Shown: piece by piece, positions 45,001-53,945 of the stretch
Numbering within the stretch: position 1 is the stretch's first letter
How the letters are laid out: each line of letters opens with the position of its first letter
Assembly (NCBI RefSeq): GCF_025150745.1
Contig: NZ_CP102282.1
Span: 2,243,501 to 2,307,500 of the forward strand
Source: Eubacterium ventriosum
GTDB taxonomy: Bacteria > Bacillota > Clostridia > Lachnospirales > Lachnospiraceae
DNA: 64,000 nt
Direction of reading: 5' to 3'
Position numbers and translations under genes: made by a program
Notes under the pieces: generated by a model
Told to the model about the DNA's origin: nothing
The model's database searches: none
The model's input: only the letters and a program-made list of their open reading frames with translations

Positions 45001-46113
45001 TTATTTGCTTAATGTTTCAAGAACTTTCTTAAATTCTTCAAGGAAAATCTTGTTCTGTTCTGTTGTACCAATTGATACTCTAAGATGTTTGTTGTATCCC
45101 CAACCACCGCAAGGTCTTACAATAACACCAACTCTTAATAACATTTCTGCGATTTCACCGGCATCATATGGTGTACTGAAGAATACGAAGTTAGCCTGTG
45201 ATGGGAAACATTCACATCCTAATTTTGTAAGTTCTTCATTTAACATTTCTCTGTCAGCAATCATCTTATCGCCATATTTTTTACATTCAGCCTGTCCTTC
45301 TTCGCTCATTAATGCAACTGCTCCGGCAAGACCAATTCTGTTAGCATTAAATGGTTCGCTTACTGTGTCATACCAGTTTACAAATTCAGGATTTGCTACA
45401 AGGTAACCAATACGTCCACCTGCTAAACCATAATATTTTGAAAATGTTCTAATGTTAATTACCTGCTTACCTGCTTTAATATATTTCATTACATCAGGTA
45501 AATCATCAGGATTGGCAAAATCAGCATATGCTTCATCAATTACTAACCAACATTTTTCAGGAAGCGCCTCTACGAAATCATCAAATGTATCTTTGTCAAT
45601 TACTGAACCTGTTGGGTTGTTTGGATTACAAATCCATACGATTTTTGTTTTATCTGTAAGTTTTTCCTTAAAATCTTTTAATTCCATTGTGTAGTTATCA
45701 TTTAATGGTACTTCAATTACTTTAGCACCCATAATTTTTGAAATTTCACGATACAATCTGTATGACTGCTGTGGTACTAATACTTCATCTCCATCTTCTA
45801 ATAATGTCTTTGCAACTTCATCAAGCACATTTCCTGCACCATGTCCAAGGCTTACCCAATCACCGTCAACACCAAATTTCTCTCCTACAACTTTTTTTAA
45901 TTTTATATAATTCTTTTCTGGATATATATTAAGCTTTTTAACTTCCTCTCCCATTGCATTAAGTGCAATATCATATGGTCCATACATATTTTCATTTGAA
46001 CCTAACTTTACAACACTTGTAAGACCATAGTCAGCCATTACATCTTCCATGCTCTTACCTGATACATACTTTTCACAATTAAATGCCTCATGTCTAATAC
46101 CTTTTACTTCCAT
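45001..46113 (-). CDS. HisC-like class I/II aminotransferase
   Basis: This 370-residue PLP enzyme of the histidinol-phosphate aminotransferase group has motifs VSLGHGAGNVLDEVAKTLLE, WICNPNNPTGSVID and the PLP-lysine block TFSKYYGLAGGRIGYLVA. The C-terminal arginine is in HLRVSIGT. No other histidine gene is near. It leads an operon with a 2-hydroxyacid dehydrogenase, transporters and an amidohydrolase, so an aromatic amino acid or a similar amine is the more likely substrate than histidinol phosphate. I leave the gene symbol blank for that reason. Confidence 0.88.
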   Translation of the reverse strand: MEVKGIRHEAFNCEKYVSGKSMEDVMADYGLTSVVKLGSNENMYGPYDIALNAMGEEVKKLNIYPEKNYIKLKKVVGEKFGVDGDWVSLGHGAGNVLDEVAKTLLEDGDEVLVPQQSYRLYREISKIMGAKVIEVPLNDNYTMELKDFKEKLTDKTKIVWICNPNNPTGSVIDKDTFDDFVEALPEKCWLVIDEAYADFANPDDLPDVMKYIKAGKQVINIRTFSKYYGLAGGRIGYLVANPEFVNWYDTVSEPFNANRIGLAGAVALMSEEGQAECKKYGDKMIADREMLNEELTKLGCECFPSQANFVFFSTPYDAGEIAEMLLRVGVIVRPCGGWGYNKHLRVSIGTTEQNKIFLEEFKKVLETLSK

Positions 46114-46154
46114 CTCGTTTCTCCTTTGTCCTAAAATATTTTTCAGTAAAAGAA

Positions 46155-46189
46155 AAAGGCGCGTACAAAAATCTCTGTACGACGCCTTT
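46155..46189 (-). terminator. Terminator-like hairpin in the leader of the hisC-like operon
   Basis: On the minus strand AAAGGCG.CGTAC pairs with GTACG.GCGCCTTT and is followed by TTTTCTTTT. It begins about 8 nt after the expected transcription start, so most transcripts would stop as an RNA of about 45-50 nt unless the stem is prevented from acting. Confidence 0.8.
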
Positions 46190-46203
46190 GTCTTATGTGA
46201 CCC

Positions 46204-46231
46204 ATTATAAAAAGCCGCAAAAAAATGTCAA
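46204..46231 (-). promoter_or_regulatory. Consensus promoter of the hisC-like operon
   Basis: TTGACA and TATAAT are both perfect consensus, spaced by 16 bp, on the minus strand. The leader to the ATG is about 85 nt and contains the terminator-like hairpin. Confidence 0.85.
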
Positions 46232-46340
46232 TGTATTTTCTTTGTTTTTTTAACTTTCTAAAGTTTAAAATTAATTATTTTAATTTTATTTGTTCTTTTT
46301 ATTAATATAGTTAATTTTTTGTGAATTTTAAAATAGCATT

Positions 46341-46422
46341 TTTGATTACAGTGTGCCAAGGTCATAGATGTGTCTGTGCTTGCACAAAGGCACATTTATG
46401 ACCTTGGCACACTGTAATCAAA
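46341..46422. repeat. 82-bp near-perfect hairpin
   Basis: TTTGATTACAGTGTGCCAAG begins the left arm, which continues GTCATAGATGTG. The right arm is its reverse complement apart from two mismatches within about 36 bp. The loop is only around 10 nt. There is no open frame and no U tract. The first palindrome of the following array starts 55 bp further on. Confidence 0.9.
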
Positions 46423-46477
46423 CTTTAAACTATATCATTAATTCATTTTATGCCTGTTTTTTATTTAATTTACCTGC

Positions 46478-46891
46478 GTACCCAGATATTTTCCATTCTA
46501 TATTTTTTTGGGTACGTTTTTTATTCATTTATACAATGTGTTATATATTTTTAATGATAATTTAGTGAGATGTACCCAGAAATTCAAACTTTTTTCTATT
46601 TCGGGGTACGTTTAGCTTTTCTATATATGTTATGTTGTATTTTTTGCTTGATAATTCGGCAAAACGTACCCAGATATTTTAACTTTTTCCTATTTTGGGG
46701 TACATCGACTGTTTGCATATATATTATGTTGTATATTTCACCTGATAATTCGGCAAAACGTACCCAGATATTTTAACTTTTTCTTATTTCGGGGTACATC
46801 GACTGTTTGCATATATATTATGTTGTATGTTTTACCTGATAATTCGGCAAAACGTACCCAGATATTTTAACTTTTTTCTATTTTGGGGTAC
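46478..46891. repeat. 94-bp-pitch palindrome array B (5 units)
   Basis: Five 38-bp palindromes start at 46478, 46572, 46666, 46760 and 46854, exactly 94 bp apart. They share GTACCCAGA on the left and GGGGTAC or GGGTAC on the right. The last spacers are nearly identical to one another (CGACTGTTTGCATATATATT, then TGTTGTAT and ATTCGGCAAAAC). The element matches the one at 31.8 kb in length, arms and pitch. It lies between the hairpin upstream of the hisC-like operon and the ribF terminator. The rest of the interval 46.23-47.03 kb contains no gene. Confidence 0.95.
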
Positions 46892-47035
46892 ATCAGTTGC
46901 TTTAACATATGATTTGTTTATATTTTGTCTATAATATAGTTAAATGCAACCAATTTTCAGAAAAACTATATATTGGGCTTAGAAATGTTTCTCTTAGAAA
47001 CACATTACAATTCCTAGCATCTGCTATGGACAAAA

Positions 47036-47060
47036 GAAGCTACGCATTACGCGTAGCTTC
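47036..47060 (-). terminator. Terminator after ribF
   Basis: GAAGCTACGC pairs perfectly with GCGTAGCTTC around a 5-nt loop and is followed by TTTTGTCC on the minus strand. It closes the long rimP-to-ribF operon. Confidence 0.88.
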
Positions 47061-47095
47061 TCACAACATTTTATTATTAACTTGTTATAATCTAT

Positions 47096-48016
47096 TTACT
47101 TATTATTCCCAACAATTCTTCTGCAGGTTTCTATATCTGCTTCGATTTGCTGTTTCAATTTCTCTAAGCTGTCAAATGTTCGCTCCGGTCTTATGAAATC
47201 ATAAAACTGTACCTGAACGATTTCATTGTAGATATAGTTCTCATAGTCAATTATGTGGGTTTCAACTTTTATCTTTGTACCTGTTTCAACTGTAGGATTT
47301 ACGCCTACGTTGCTTATGGCATTAAAAGTCTGACCTTCAACTACCACAACTGTTCTATAGACACCATTAGGAGGCAATAACTTAGTTTCGTCAGGAATGA
47401 TATTAGCTGTTGGAAGTCCGATTGTTCGTCCCAAGTGCTTGCCCTGCTCAACCTTACCGATTATCCTGTAAGGATGTCCAAGCATTTCATTTACATCCTG
47501 CATCTTGCCTTCTGTTATTTTTTTTCTAATACTAGTACTGCTTATATCTTTGTTGTGATACTGTTCCTTCTCTACAACTATAAGATTATAACCATATTTT
47601 TTCTGATTGTCCTTCAAAAACTTAACATTTCCGGAAGCCTTTGTTCCAAAATGGAAATCCGGTCCACATACAATTGTTGTTGCACCTATTTTATCTTTTA
47701 AAATTTTTGATACAAATTCATCCGGAGAAAGTGCAAGAAACTCTTTCTTCATAGGCATTTTCATATACACATCAACGCCCTGCTGTTCACAAAGAATCTG
47801 CTTCTCCTCTTCTGTCACAATTGTTTTGTTGGCATTATTATTAAGGAATGCTGAAGGTGTAGTTTCAAAAGTAAGAACTACTTTCTGTCTACCATTAGCA
47901 TTGTTAACTATAACTTCAAGAAGTTTTTCGTGTCCCTTATGTATTCCATCAAACTTTCCAATTGTTACAATTGTATTTTTTAATTTTATGTTATCATCTA
48001 AAGAAATGCGTTGCAT
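47096..48016 (-). CDS. ribF: Bifunctional riboflavin kinase/FAD synthetase
   Basis: The protein is 306 residues from the ATG at 48016, with GGAGAAATT directly before it; a 29-codon N-terminal extension overlaps truB and has no support. The N-terminal nucleotidyltransferase domain has GKFDGIHKGHEKLL and SSTSIRKKITEG; the C-terminal riboflavin kinase domain has LGRTIGLPTANI and GVYRTVVVV. It converts riboflavin to FMN and FAD. It is the last gene of the operon, 13 bp after truB. No FMN riboswitch precedes it, in keeping with its operon context. Confidence 0.96.
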   Translation of the reverse strand: MQRISLDDNIKLKNTIVTIGKFDGIHKGHEKLLEVIVNNANGRQKVVLTFETTPSAFLNNNANKTIVTEEEKQILCEQQGVDVYMKMPMKKEFLALSPDEFVSKILKDKIGATTIVCGPDFHFGTKASGNVKFLKDNQKKYGYNLIVVEKEQYHNKDISSTSIRKKITEGKMQDVNEMLGHPYRIIGKVEQGKHLGRTIGLPTANIIPDETKLLPPNGVYRTVVVVEGQTFNAISNVGVNPTVETGTKIKVETHIIDYENYIYNEIVQVQFYDFIRPERTFDSLEKLKQQIEADIETCRRIVGNNK

Positions 48017-48029
48017 AATTTCTCCATTT

Positions 48030-48938
48030 CTATAAGAAAATCTTAATTGGTTTGTATATCTGTTTTTCTGCAATATACATATATAAACCAATGAATTTGC
48101 CATCGTGAGTATATACTCTTACTGTCTGACCATCCTGATGATTCATCTTTAACAATGTGTTTCTCGAAGTAAAAATATTACCGTTATAAAGTAACTTTTC
48201 AGCTTCCTCTGAAACCATACATTTTGAATACATATCCAAAATCTCGTCAACAGGAGTAATATACTGTTCCAAAATTCCCTGGTCCCTAATTTCTTCTATC
48301 TGAGATAGAGAAATACTGTCCTTTATGTCAAATCTTTCAACTCGTGTACGTGTAAGTTTTTCCATACATGCCCCAACACCTAAATCCTTTCCTATGTCGT
48401 AGCAAAGGGTTCTTACGTATGTACCCTTAGAACATGTTACGTGAAAACTTACTCTTGGCAAATCAATTTTTGTTATTGTAATGTCTATAATTTTGCAATG
48501 TCTTGGAGGTCTTTCTATTTCTTCTCCCTTTCTTGCAAGATTATATAATTTCTGACCATTTATTTTTATTGCTGAAAACATTGGTGGAATCTGGTCATAT
48601 TCGCCTATATAGCTTTTAATCACATCAAAAACCTTTTCTTCGGAAAGCTTCATAACTTCCTCTTCAGGTGTCTGATTAGTAATCTGACCTGTTGTATCCT
48701 GAGTATCTGTCTCTGTTCCAAGCAACATTGTAGCTGTATAAGTTTTGTCCTTTTCAGACAATAAATTGCAAAGCTTCGTTGCTTTTCCAAGACAAACCGG
48801 CAACACTCCTACAGCATTGGGATCAAGGGTTCCCATATGGCCTATTTTTTTCTGTTTTAGGATTCCTCTTAACTTTGCCACTACATCGTGAGATGTATAG
48901 CCGGGTTCCTTATAAACATTAATGACTCCATTAATCAT
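48030..48938 (-). CDS. truB: tRNA pseudouridine(55) synthase
   Basis: This 302-residue protein has the catalytic Asp in GHMGTLDPNAVGVLPVCLGK, the motif YDQIPPMFSAIKINGQKLYN, and RTLCYDIGKDLGVGACME. The C-terminal PUA-like region is short. It modifies U55 of the T loop. It follows nrnA by 31 bp with a good GAAGGAG site. Confidence 0.97.
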   Translation of the reverse strand: MINGVINVYKEPGYTSHDVVAKLRGILKQKKIGHMGTLDPNAVGVLPVCLGKATKLCNLLSEKDKTYTATMLLGTETDTQDTTGQITNQTPEEEVMKLSEEKVFDVIKSYIGEYDQIPPMFSAIKINGQKLYNLARKGEEIERPPRHCKIIDITITKIDLPRVSFHVTCSKGTYVRTLCYDIGKDLGVGACMEKLTRTRVERFDIKDSISLSQIEEIRDQGILEQYITPVDEILDMYSKCMVSEEAEKLLYNGNIFTSRNTLLKMNHQDGQTVRVYTHDGKFIGLYMYIAEKQIYKPIKIFL

Positions 48939-48969
48939 TTATACCATCAACTCCTTCAACAGTTTCATT

Positions 48970-49920
48970 TTAAATGTCCTGTTTTATTCTGTTAAGCAGT
49001 TTGTTTATTATATCGTTAAGTTCGCCGTGTATCTCTGCTCCTGCAGCCCTTACGTGACCGCCACCACCGTTTTCAACGGCAATCTTGCTTACATCCACGT
49101 AATTCTTTGAACGTAGACTGACTTTGTATGAATCCTCACTTAACTGGTACAAAAACATAGCCACTTCAACACCGTCAACATTTCTTATTGATGCCACAAC
49201 TGCATCTAAATCCTTAGTTGTAACACCGTACTCTTCCATCATTTCTGATGTGCAGTAACCATAAATACATTTTCCATCTAATGCCAACACTGCTTCACTT
49301 TGAATTTTCGCAGTAACCATCATCTGGTTATATGTTTTTCTAAAAAATGTTTCTTCAAGAATCATATTCACATTAACACCTTTTTCAATCATGTTAGCAG
49401 CGATTCTCATAGTTTTTGGTGTTGTACTTTGAAATCTGAATACGCCTGAATCATGTGCGATTCCCATATACATTGGTTCTGCAATTGATTTATCAATTAA
49501 GTCTTCATCTAACAAATCATATAATACTTCACTTGCTGAACTTGCCTTTGGCAAAATATAATTATAATCTGCATATCCGTCATTACTTGCATGATGATCA
49601 ATGCAGGCTGTTCTTTTGGCATTCTCATAAAAAGGCAAATTAAGTCCTAATCTGTCAAGACTTGCCGTATCGAGTGATATAAACAAATCAAATTTAGTAC
49701 CGTCATATCCTGTTGTGATAATCTGGTCTGTATTTTCAATAATATTGAACTTTTTGTCCACAAACTCTAAAAATACCCTTACATCTAAATCCGGTCTGTT
49801 CTTTTTAAGATAATTATACAAAGACATACATGAACCCATGCAATCTCCGTCAGGTCGCACGTGACCTGCTATACCAATAGTCTTTGCATCTCCAATAATA
49901 TCGTTAATCTTCTTCATCAT
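48970..49920 (-). CDS. nrnA: DHH-family phosphoesterase (NrnA-like nanoRNase/pAp phosphatase)
   Basis: This 316-residue protein has N-terminal DHH motifs (GHVRPDGDCMGSCMSLYNYL; the DHH itself in CIDHHASNDG) and the DHHA1 motif near the end, GGGGHVRAAGAEIHG. It hydrolyses short oligoribonucleotides and 3'-phosphoadenosine 5'-phosphate. It lies between rbfA and truB, its usual place in Firmicutes. Confidence 0.93.
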   Translation of the reverse strand: MMKKINDIIGDAKTIGIAGHVRPDGDCMGSCMSLYNYLKKNRPDLDVRVFLEFVDKKFNIIENTDQIITTGYDGTKFDLFISLDTASLDRLGLNLPFYENAKRTACIDHHASNDGYADYNYILPKASSASEVLYDLLDEDLIDKSIAEPMYMGIAHDSGVFRFQSTTPKTMRIAANMIEKGVNVNMILEETFFRKTYNQMMVTAKIQSEAVLALDGKCIYGYCTSEMMEEYGVTTKDLDAVVASIRNVDGVEVAMFLYQLSEDSYKVSLRSKNYVDVSKIAVENGGGGHVRAAGAEIHGELNDIINKLLNRIKQDI

Positions 49921-49940
49921 TCAAATTAATTCCTTTATGC

Positions 49941-50318
49941 TTATTCGTTATCCTCTGATTCTTCTTTATTATTCCCATTAACTTCGTCTATTAATTTTGA
50001 CATCTTCATACCGTATTCAATAGACTGGTCCATAACGAATTTTAATTCCGGTGTATTTCTAAGGTTAACTGTTCTTGCTAATTCACGGCGGATAAAACCG
50101 GCAGCACTTTTAAGTCCTGCCATTGTATCTGCCTTTGCTTCTTCGTCACCTAATACACTAATATATACCTTACAGAACTTAAGATCAGGTGTAACTTCAA
50201 CACCTGTTACACTTGTCATCATTCCAATTCTTGGATCTTTAAGTTCTCTGATAATTACACTTAACTCTCTCTGAACTTCCCCGTTAATACGAGTGTTCTT
50301 TATACTGTTTTTTCTCAA
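49941..50318 (-). CDS. rbfA: 30S ribosome-binding factor A
   Basis: This 125-residue KH-fold protein has the conserved RINGEVQRELSVIIRELKDP, IGMMTSVTGVEVTPDLKFC and YISVLGDEE. The start is a TTG preceded by GGAAAGGA. It assists late 30S maturation. The C-terminal tail is acidic. Confidence 0.95.
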   Translation of the reverse strand: MRKNSIKNTRINGEVQRELSVIIRELKDPRIGMMTSVTGVEVTPDLKFCKVYISVLGDEEAKADTMAGLKSAAGFIRRELARTVNLRNTPELKFVMDQSIEYGMKMSKLIDEVNGNNKEESEDNE

Positions 50319-50350
50319 TTTTTAATCCTTTCCGGACTAGGTTAAAGTTC

Positions 50351-53323
50351 CTATCTTGGCACTTCTACCATAATATATGCTTCAACCTGATCGCCTTCTA
50401 CAATGTCATTGAATTTTTCAAATACAAGACCACATTCGTAACCGGCTTTAACTTCCTTAACATCATCCTTAAATCTCTTAAGTGATGCAACCGGTCCTTC
50501 ATAAATTTGTTCTCCATCTCTTGTAACTCTTGCTGAACATCCTCTCTGCATAGCACCATCTAAAACATATGAACCGGCAATGTTTCCAACACCTGAAGCC
50601 TTGAAAATCTGACGGATTTCTGCATGACCGATAACTTTTTCTTCGTAAACAGGTTCAAGCATACCCTTCATAGCTCTTTCAATGTCATCAATAGCGTTGT
50701 AGATTACAGAATAAAGTCTTAAGTCAACTCCTTCTGTCTTAGCTGTTTCTTCAGCCTGTGCATCAGGTTTTACATTAAATCCGATAATAATTGCGTTAGA
50801 TGCTGATGCTAAGATAACGTCAGATTCGTTAATTGCACCTACACCACCGTGGATAACCTTAACTTCAACTTCTTCATTTGAAAGCTTAACAAGACTCTGT
50901 CTTACAGCCTCAACTGAACCCTGAACATCAGCCTTGATAATAAGGTTAAGTTCCTTAAGTTCTCCTGCTTCAATCTGTGAATTAAGATCATCAAGAGAAA
51001 TTCTAAATTTATTTGATTCCATAAGCTTAGCCTTGCTATCTTCAACGAATGTGTTCGCAAAGTCTTTTGCTTCATTAGCTGTTGCAGTTGATACAAATAC
51101 TTCACCTGCGTTTGGAACACCACTAAGACCTAAAATTTCTACAGGTGTTGATGGGCCTGCTGTCTTAATTCTGTTTCCTCTGTCATCAGACATAGCTCTC
51201 ACTTTACCGTGGTTAGCTCCTGCTGCAATATTTGCTCCAACCTTTAATGTACCTTTCTGTACAAGAACTGTAGCAACAGGTCCTTTACCCTTATCAAGCT
51301 TAGCTTCAATAATAATACCTCTTGCCTGACGATTAGGGTTAGCCTTTAATTCTAATACATCTGCCTGTAAAAGAACCATTTCAAGAAGATCATCAATGCC
51401 TTCCTTAGTGTGAGCTGATACAGGAACCATTTCAACGTTTCCGCCCCAGTCTGAAGCTAATAATCCATGTTCTGCAAGTCCCTGCTTAACACGGTCAATA
51501 TTTGCTCCCGGTTTATCAATTTTGTTAATTGCTACGATAATTTCAATTCCTGCTGCCTTAGCATGGTTAATAGCTTCTACAGTCTGTGGCATAACACCAT
51601 CATCTGCTGCTACAACAAGGATTGCAATATCTGTTGACTGGGCACCACGCATACGCATTGATGTAAATGCTTCATGTCCAGGTGTATCTAAGAATGTAAT
51701 AGTCTGGTCATTAATTTTAACAACTGAAGCACCGATATGCTGTGTAATACCACCTGCTTCTCCTGAAATTACATTTGTTTCTCTAATTGCATCAAGAAGT
51801 GATGTTTTACCATGATCAACGTGACCCATAACACATACTACAGGTGGACGCTTAACCATTAAGCTTTCATCTTCTTCATCTTCCTTTAAAAGTTCTTCAA
51901 TAATATCTACCTTTTCTTCTTTTTCACACATAATGTCATAGCCTAAAGCTATTTCTTCTGCGCTGTCAAAGTCGATTTCAGTATTAACAGTAACCATCTT
52001 TCCTTCAAGGAAAAGTTTCTTGATAACTGCTGATGGCTGCATTTTCATTCTTTCAGCGAGCTGACCTATTGTAATAAAATCCGGAACCTCAATTACCTTG
52101 ATTTCTTCCTTCTTTTCTTCTTTCTTCTTAGGTTTTTCCATTACAGGCTTAGAGAAATCTTTCTTTCTGCCATTCTTGCCCTGTCTGTTATCGTCATAAT
52201 TCTTCTTATTTCTTTCCTGACGGTCCTGACGAAGTTTATTTTCTCTTGACTTTCTATCCTTATTCTGAATTGGTTCAGCAGGTGCCATACCGCCTCTTGA
52301 ATTATCATTTCTTCTAAAGTCATTTCTTCTGTCGTCATTTCTGCCCTGGCCGTTGTTGTTTCTGTCTCTGAAATTTCCGTTGTTATTTCTGTCACGATAA
52401 TTTCCGTTATTGCCATTATTATTTCTATCTCTGTTATAACCTCTATTATCGTTTCTGTCATTTCTACGGTCATTTCTCTGACCATCATTTCTACGATCGT
52501 TTCTCTGGCCGTCATTTCTGCCCTGACCATTGTTGTTTCTGTCTCTGAAATTTCCGTTGTTATTCCTGTTGTTACGGTTATCTCTGTTATATCCGCCTTT
52601 GTTGTCTCCTCTGTCGTTTCTGCGGTCATTTCTCTGACCATCATTTCTACGATCATTATTTTCTCTGTTAAAAGGCTTATTTTGTCTGTTGTTATTCTGT
52701 TCTGTTTTCTTTTCTACCTTTGTATCCTTCTGCATATCTTTTGGCTTTACCTCTTCCTTCTTTGGTTCAACCTTTGGTGCTTCAACCTTTGGTGTTTCTG
52801 TTTTTTCAGGTTCTGTTTTTGCTACCGGCTTAACTTCTTCTTTCTTAACCGGCTCAGCCTTAACTGCTTCCTTAGGCTGTTCTTTTTTTACTTCCGGTTC
52901 AGCTTTAACCGGTGCCTTTGGTTCAACTTTCGCTTCTACCTTAGGCTCAGCCTTCTTTTCAGTAGTAACCTTTGCTTCCGCACTCTTTTCCTTCTTATCT
53001 GATGAATGATGATGTTCACCATCACTGTGTCTTCTGCGTCTCTTTTCTCCATCACCCTTAGAATGTCTTTCGCCTCTTCTAATTACACCTTTGCTTGTAA
53101 TTATAACTCTTGGCTTTGACTTTTCTTTCTTTTCATCTTCAGTAGCTTCTCCACTGCTTTCCTTCTGACTGTTCTTGAATTTTGTTTTTACAAATTCAAT
53201 ATTGTCATCATCAATGGAACTTGCTGCCTTTACATCTATGCCCTTTTCTCCAAGTGCCTTTACTATGTCAGCACTTTTTATATCTAACTCTTTGGCTAAT
53301 TCATGTACTCTCATCTTTGCCAT
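50351..53323 (-). CDS. infB: Translation initiation factor IF-2
   Basis: This 990-residue protein is longer than most bacterial IF-2 proteins. Residues 1-50 are an IF2N domain ([20 protein letters not shown]). Residues 60-210 are Lys/Glu/Pro/Ala-rich, and 215-360 are a repetitive Asn/Arg/Asp/Gly tract ([11 protein letters not shown] units), both probably disordered. A second IF2N module is near 415. The G domain begins with [11 protein letters not shown] (Lys506), then [16 protein letters not shown] and NKIDKP. Domains II, III and IV follow. It is part of the canonical nusA operon. Confidence 0.97.
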   Translation of the reverse strand: MAKMRVHELAKELDIKSADIVKALGEKGIDVKAASSIDDDNIEFVKTKFKNSQKESSGEATEDEKKEKSKPRVIITSKGVIRRGERHSKGDGEKRRRRHSDGEHHHSSDKKEKSAEAKVTTEKKAEPKVEAKVEPKAPVKAEPEVKKEQPKEAVKAEPVKKEEVKPVAKTEPEKTETPKVEAPKVEPKKEEVKPKDMQKDTKVEKKTEQNNNRQNKPFNRENNDRRNDGQRNDRRNDRGDNKGGYNRDNRNNRNNNGNFRDRNNNGQGRNDGQRNDRRNDGQRNDRRNDRNDNRGYNRDRNNNGNNGNYRDRNNNGNFRDRNNNGQGRNDDRRNDFRRNDNSRGGMAPAEPIQNKDRKSRENKLRQDRQERNKKNYDDNRQGKNGRKKDFSKPVMEKPKKKEEKKEEIKVIEVPDFITIGQLAERMKMQPSAVIKKLFLEGKMVTVNTEIDFDSAEEIALGYDIMCEKEEKVDIIEELLKEDEEDESLMVKRPPVVCVMGHVDHGKTSLLDAIRETNVISGEAGGITQHIGASVVKINDQTITFLDTPGHEAFTSMRMRGAQSTDIAILVVAADDGVMPQTVEAINHAKAAGIEIIVAINKIDKPGANIDRVKQGLAEHGLLASDWGGNVEMVPVSAHTKEGIDDLLEMVLLQADVLELKANPNRQARGIIIEAKLDKGKGPVATVLVQKGTLKVGANIAAGANHGKVRAMSDDRGNRIKTAGPSTPVEILGLSGVPNAGEVFVSTATANEAKDFANTFVEDSKAKLMESNKFRISLDDLNSQIEAGELKELNLIIKADVQGSVEAVRQSLVKLSNEEVEVKVIHGGVGAINESDVILASASNAIIIGFNVKPDAQAEETAKTEGVDLRLYSVIYNAIDDIERAMKGMLEPVYEEKVIGHAEIRQIFKASGVGNIAGSYVLDGAMQRGCSARVTRDGEQIYEGPVASLKRFKDDVKEVKAGYECGLVFEKFNDIVEGDQVEAYIMVEVPR

Positions 53324-53337
53324 TTAACTACCTCCGC

Positions 53338-53643
53338 TTATTCATTTTCTGTTAACATCTTCACAATCGACTTGCTAAATCCGGGATCCAACACTGCTAT
53401 GGATGCTCTTTCTTTATTACCTGTTGCCATGCCTAACTCAGCCTTAGTACCATAAATAAATACAGGAATCTTATAAAACTTGCATTTATTTTCAAATAGT
53501 TTTTTTGTATTGTCTGAGCTTTCTGTTGAAACAATAACAACCTTGGCTTTATTATCCTTAACAGCCTTTTCAACTGAAAATTCACCTGCCACGGTTTTCC
53601 CTGCTCTTGTTGCAAGTCCTATCATAGAAAATACCTTATTCAT
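53338..53643 (-). CDS. L7Ae/L30e-like ribosomal protein (YlxQ)
   Basis: This 101-residue RNA-binding protein has the L7Ae fold features GLATRAGKTVAGEFSVEKAV and KAKVVIVSTESSDNTKKLFE. YlxQ relatives bind kink-turn RNA, but their physiological role is unsettled. It overlaps ylxR by 8 bp and precedes infB by 14 bp, the usual order in Firmicutes. Confidence 0.9.
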   Translation of the reverse strand: MNKVFSMIGLATRAGKTVAGEFSVEKAVKDNKAKVVIVSTESSDNTKKLFENKCKFYKIPVFIYGTKAELGMATGNKERASIAVLDPGFSKSIVKMLTENE

Positions 53644-53914
53644 TTATCTCTCCTAATTCTTTTTCAAGCTGACTATAGATTTCTTCGCCAATACCTGAAA
53701 TCTTAAGTGTTTTTTCCAAACCTTTATTCTTAATTGCTTTCTTCAGGCATTCTTTATCCGGACATATGTAAGCTCCACGACCGTTTAATTTTCCGGTTGC
53801 ATCAACACTAACATTTCCCTCTTTGTCACGAACAACTCGAATCAAATCCTTTTTGTTTTTTGCCTGTCTGCAACCTGTACAGGTTCTTACAGGCATCTTT
53901 TTTGTCTGTCCCAT
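53636..53914 (-). CDS. YlxR (DUF448) RNA-binding protein
   Basis: This 92-residue protein has the family signature PVRTCTGCRQAKNKKDLIRV and GRGAYICPDKECLKKA, with four cysteines that could bind metal. YlxR/RnpM relatives bind RNA and modulate RNase P activity in Bacillus. It lies between nusA and the L7Ae-like gene. Confidence 0.92.
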   Translation of the reverse strand: MGQTKKMPVRTCTGCRQAKNKKDLIRVVRDKEGNVSVDATGKLNGRGAYICPDKECLKKAIKNKGLEKTLKISGIGEEIYSQLEKELGEINE

Positions 53915-53945
53915 AGCATCATCTCCTAATCCCTGATTTGGTCTG

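Noticed and set aside
46478-46891. CRISPR array
   Set aside because: The repeats are 38 bp and regularly spaced, but the 56-bp intervals are themselves repeated, the repeats are A/T-rich imperfect palindromes, and no cas gene is near.
47096-48103. FMN riboswitch before ribF
   Set aside because: ribF starts 13 bp after truB within an operon, leaving no room for an aptamer.
52141-52656. 171-residue Met/Glu/Thr-rich protein
   Set aside because: It is another frame of the repetitive Asn/Arg/Asp tract in infB.
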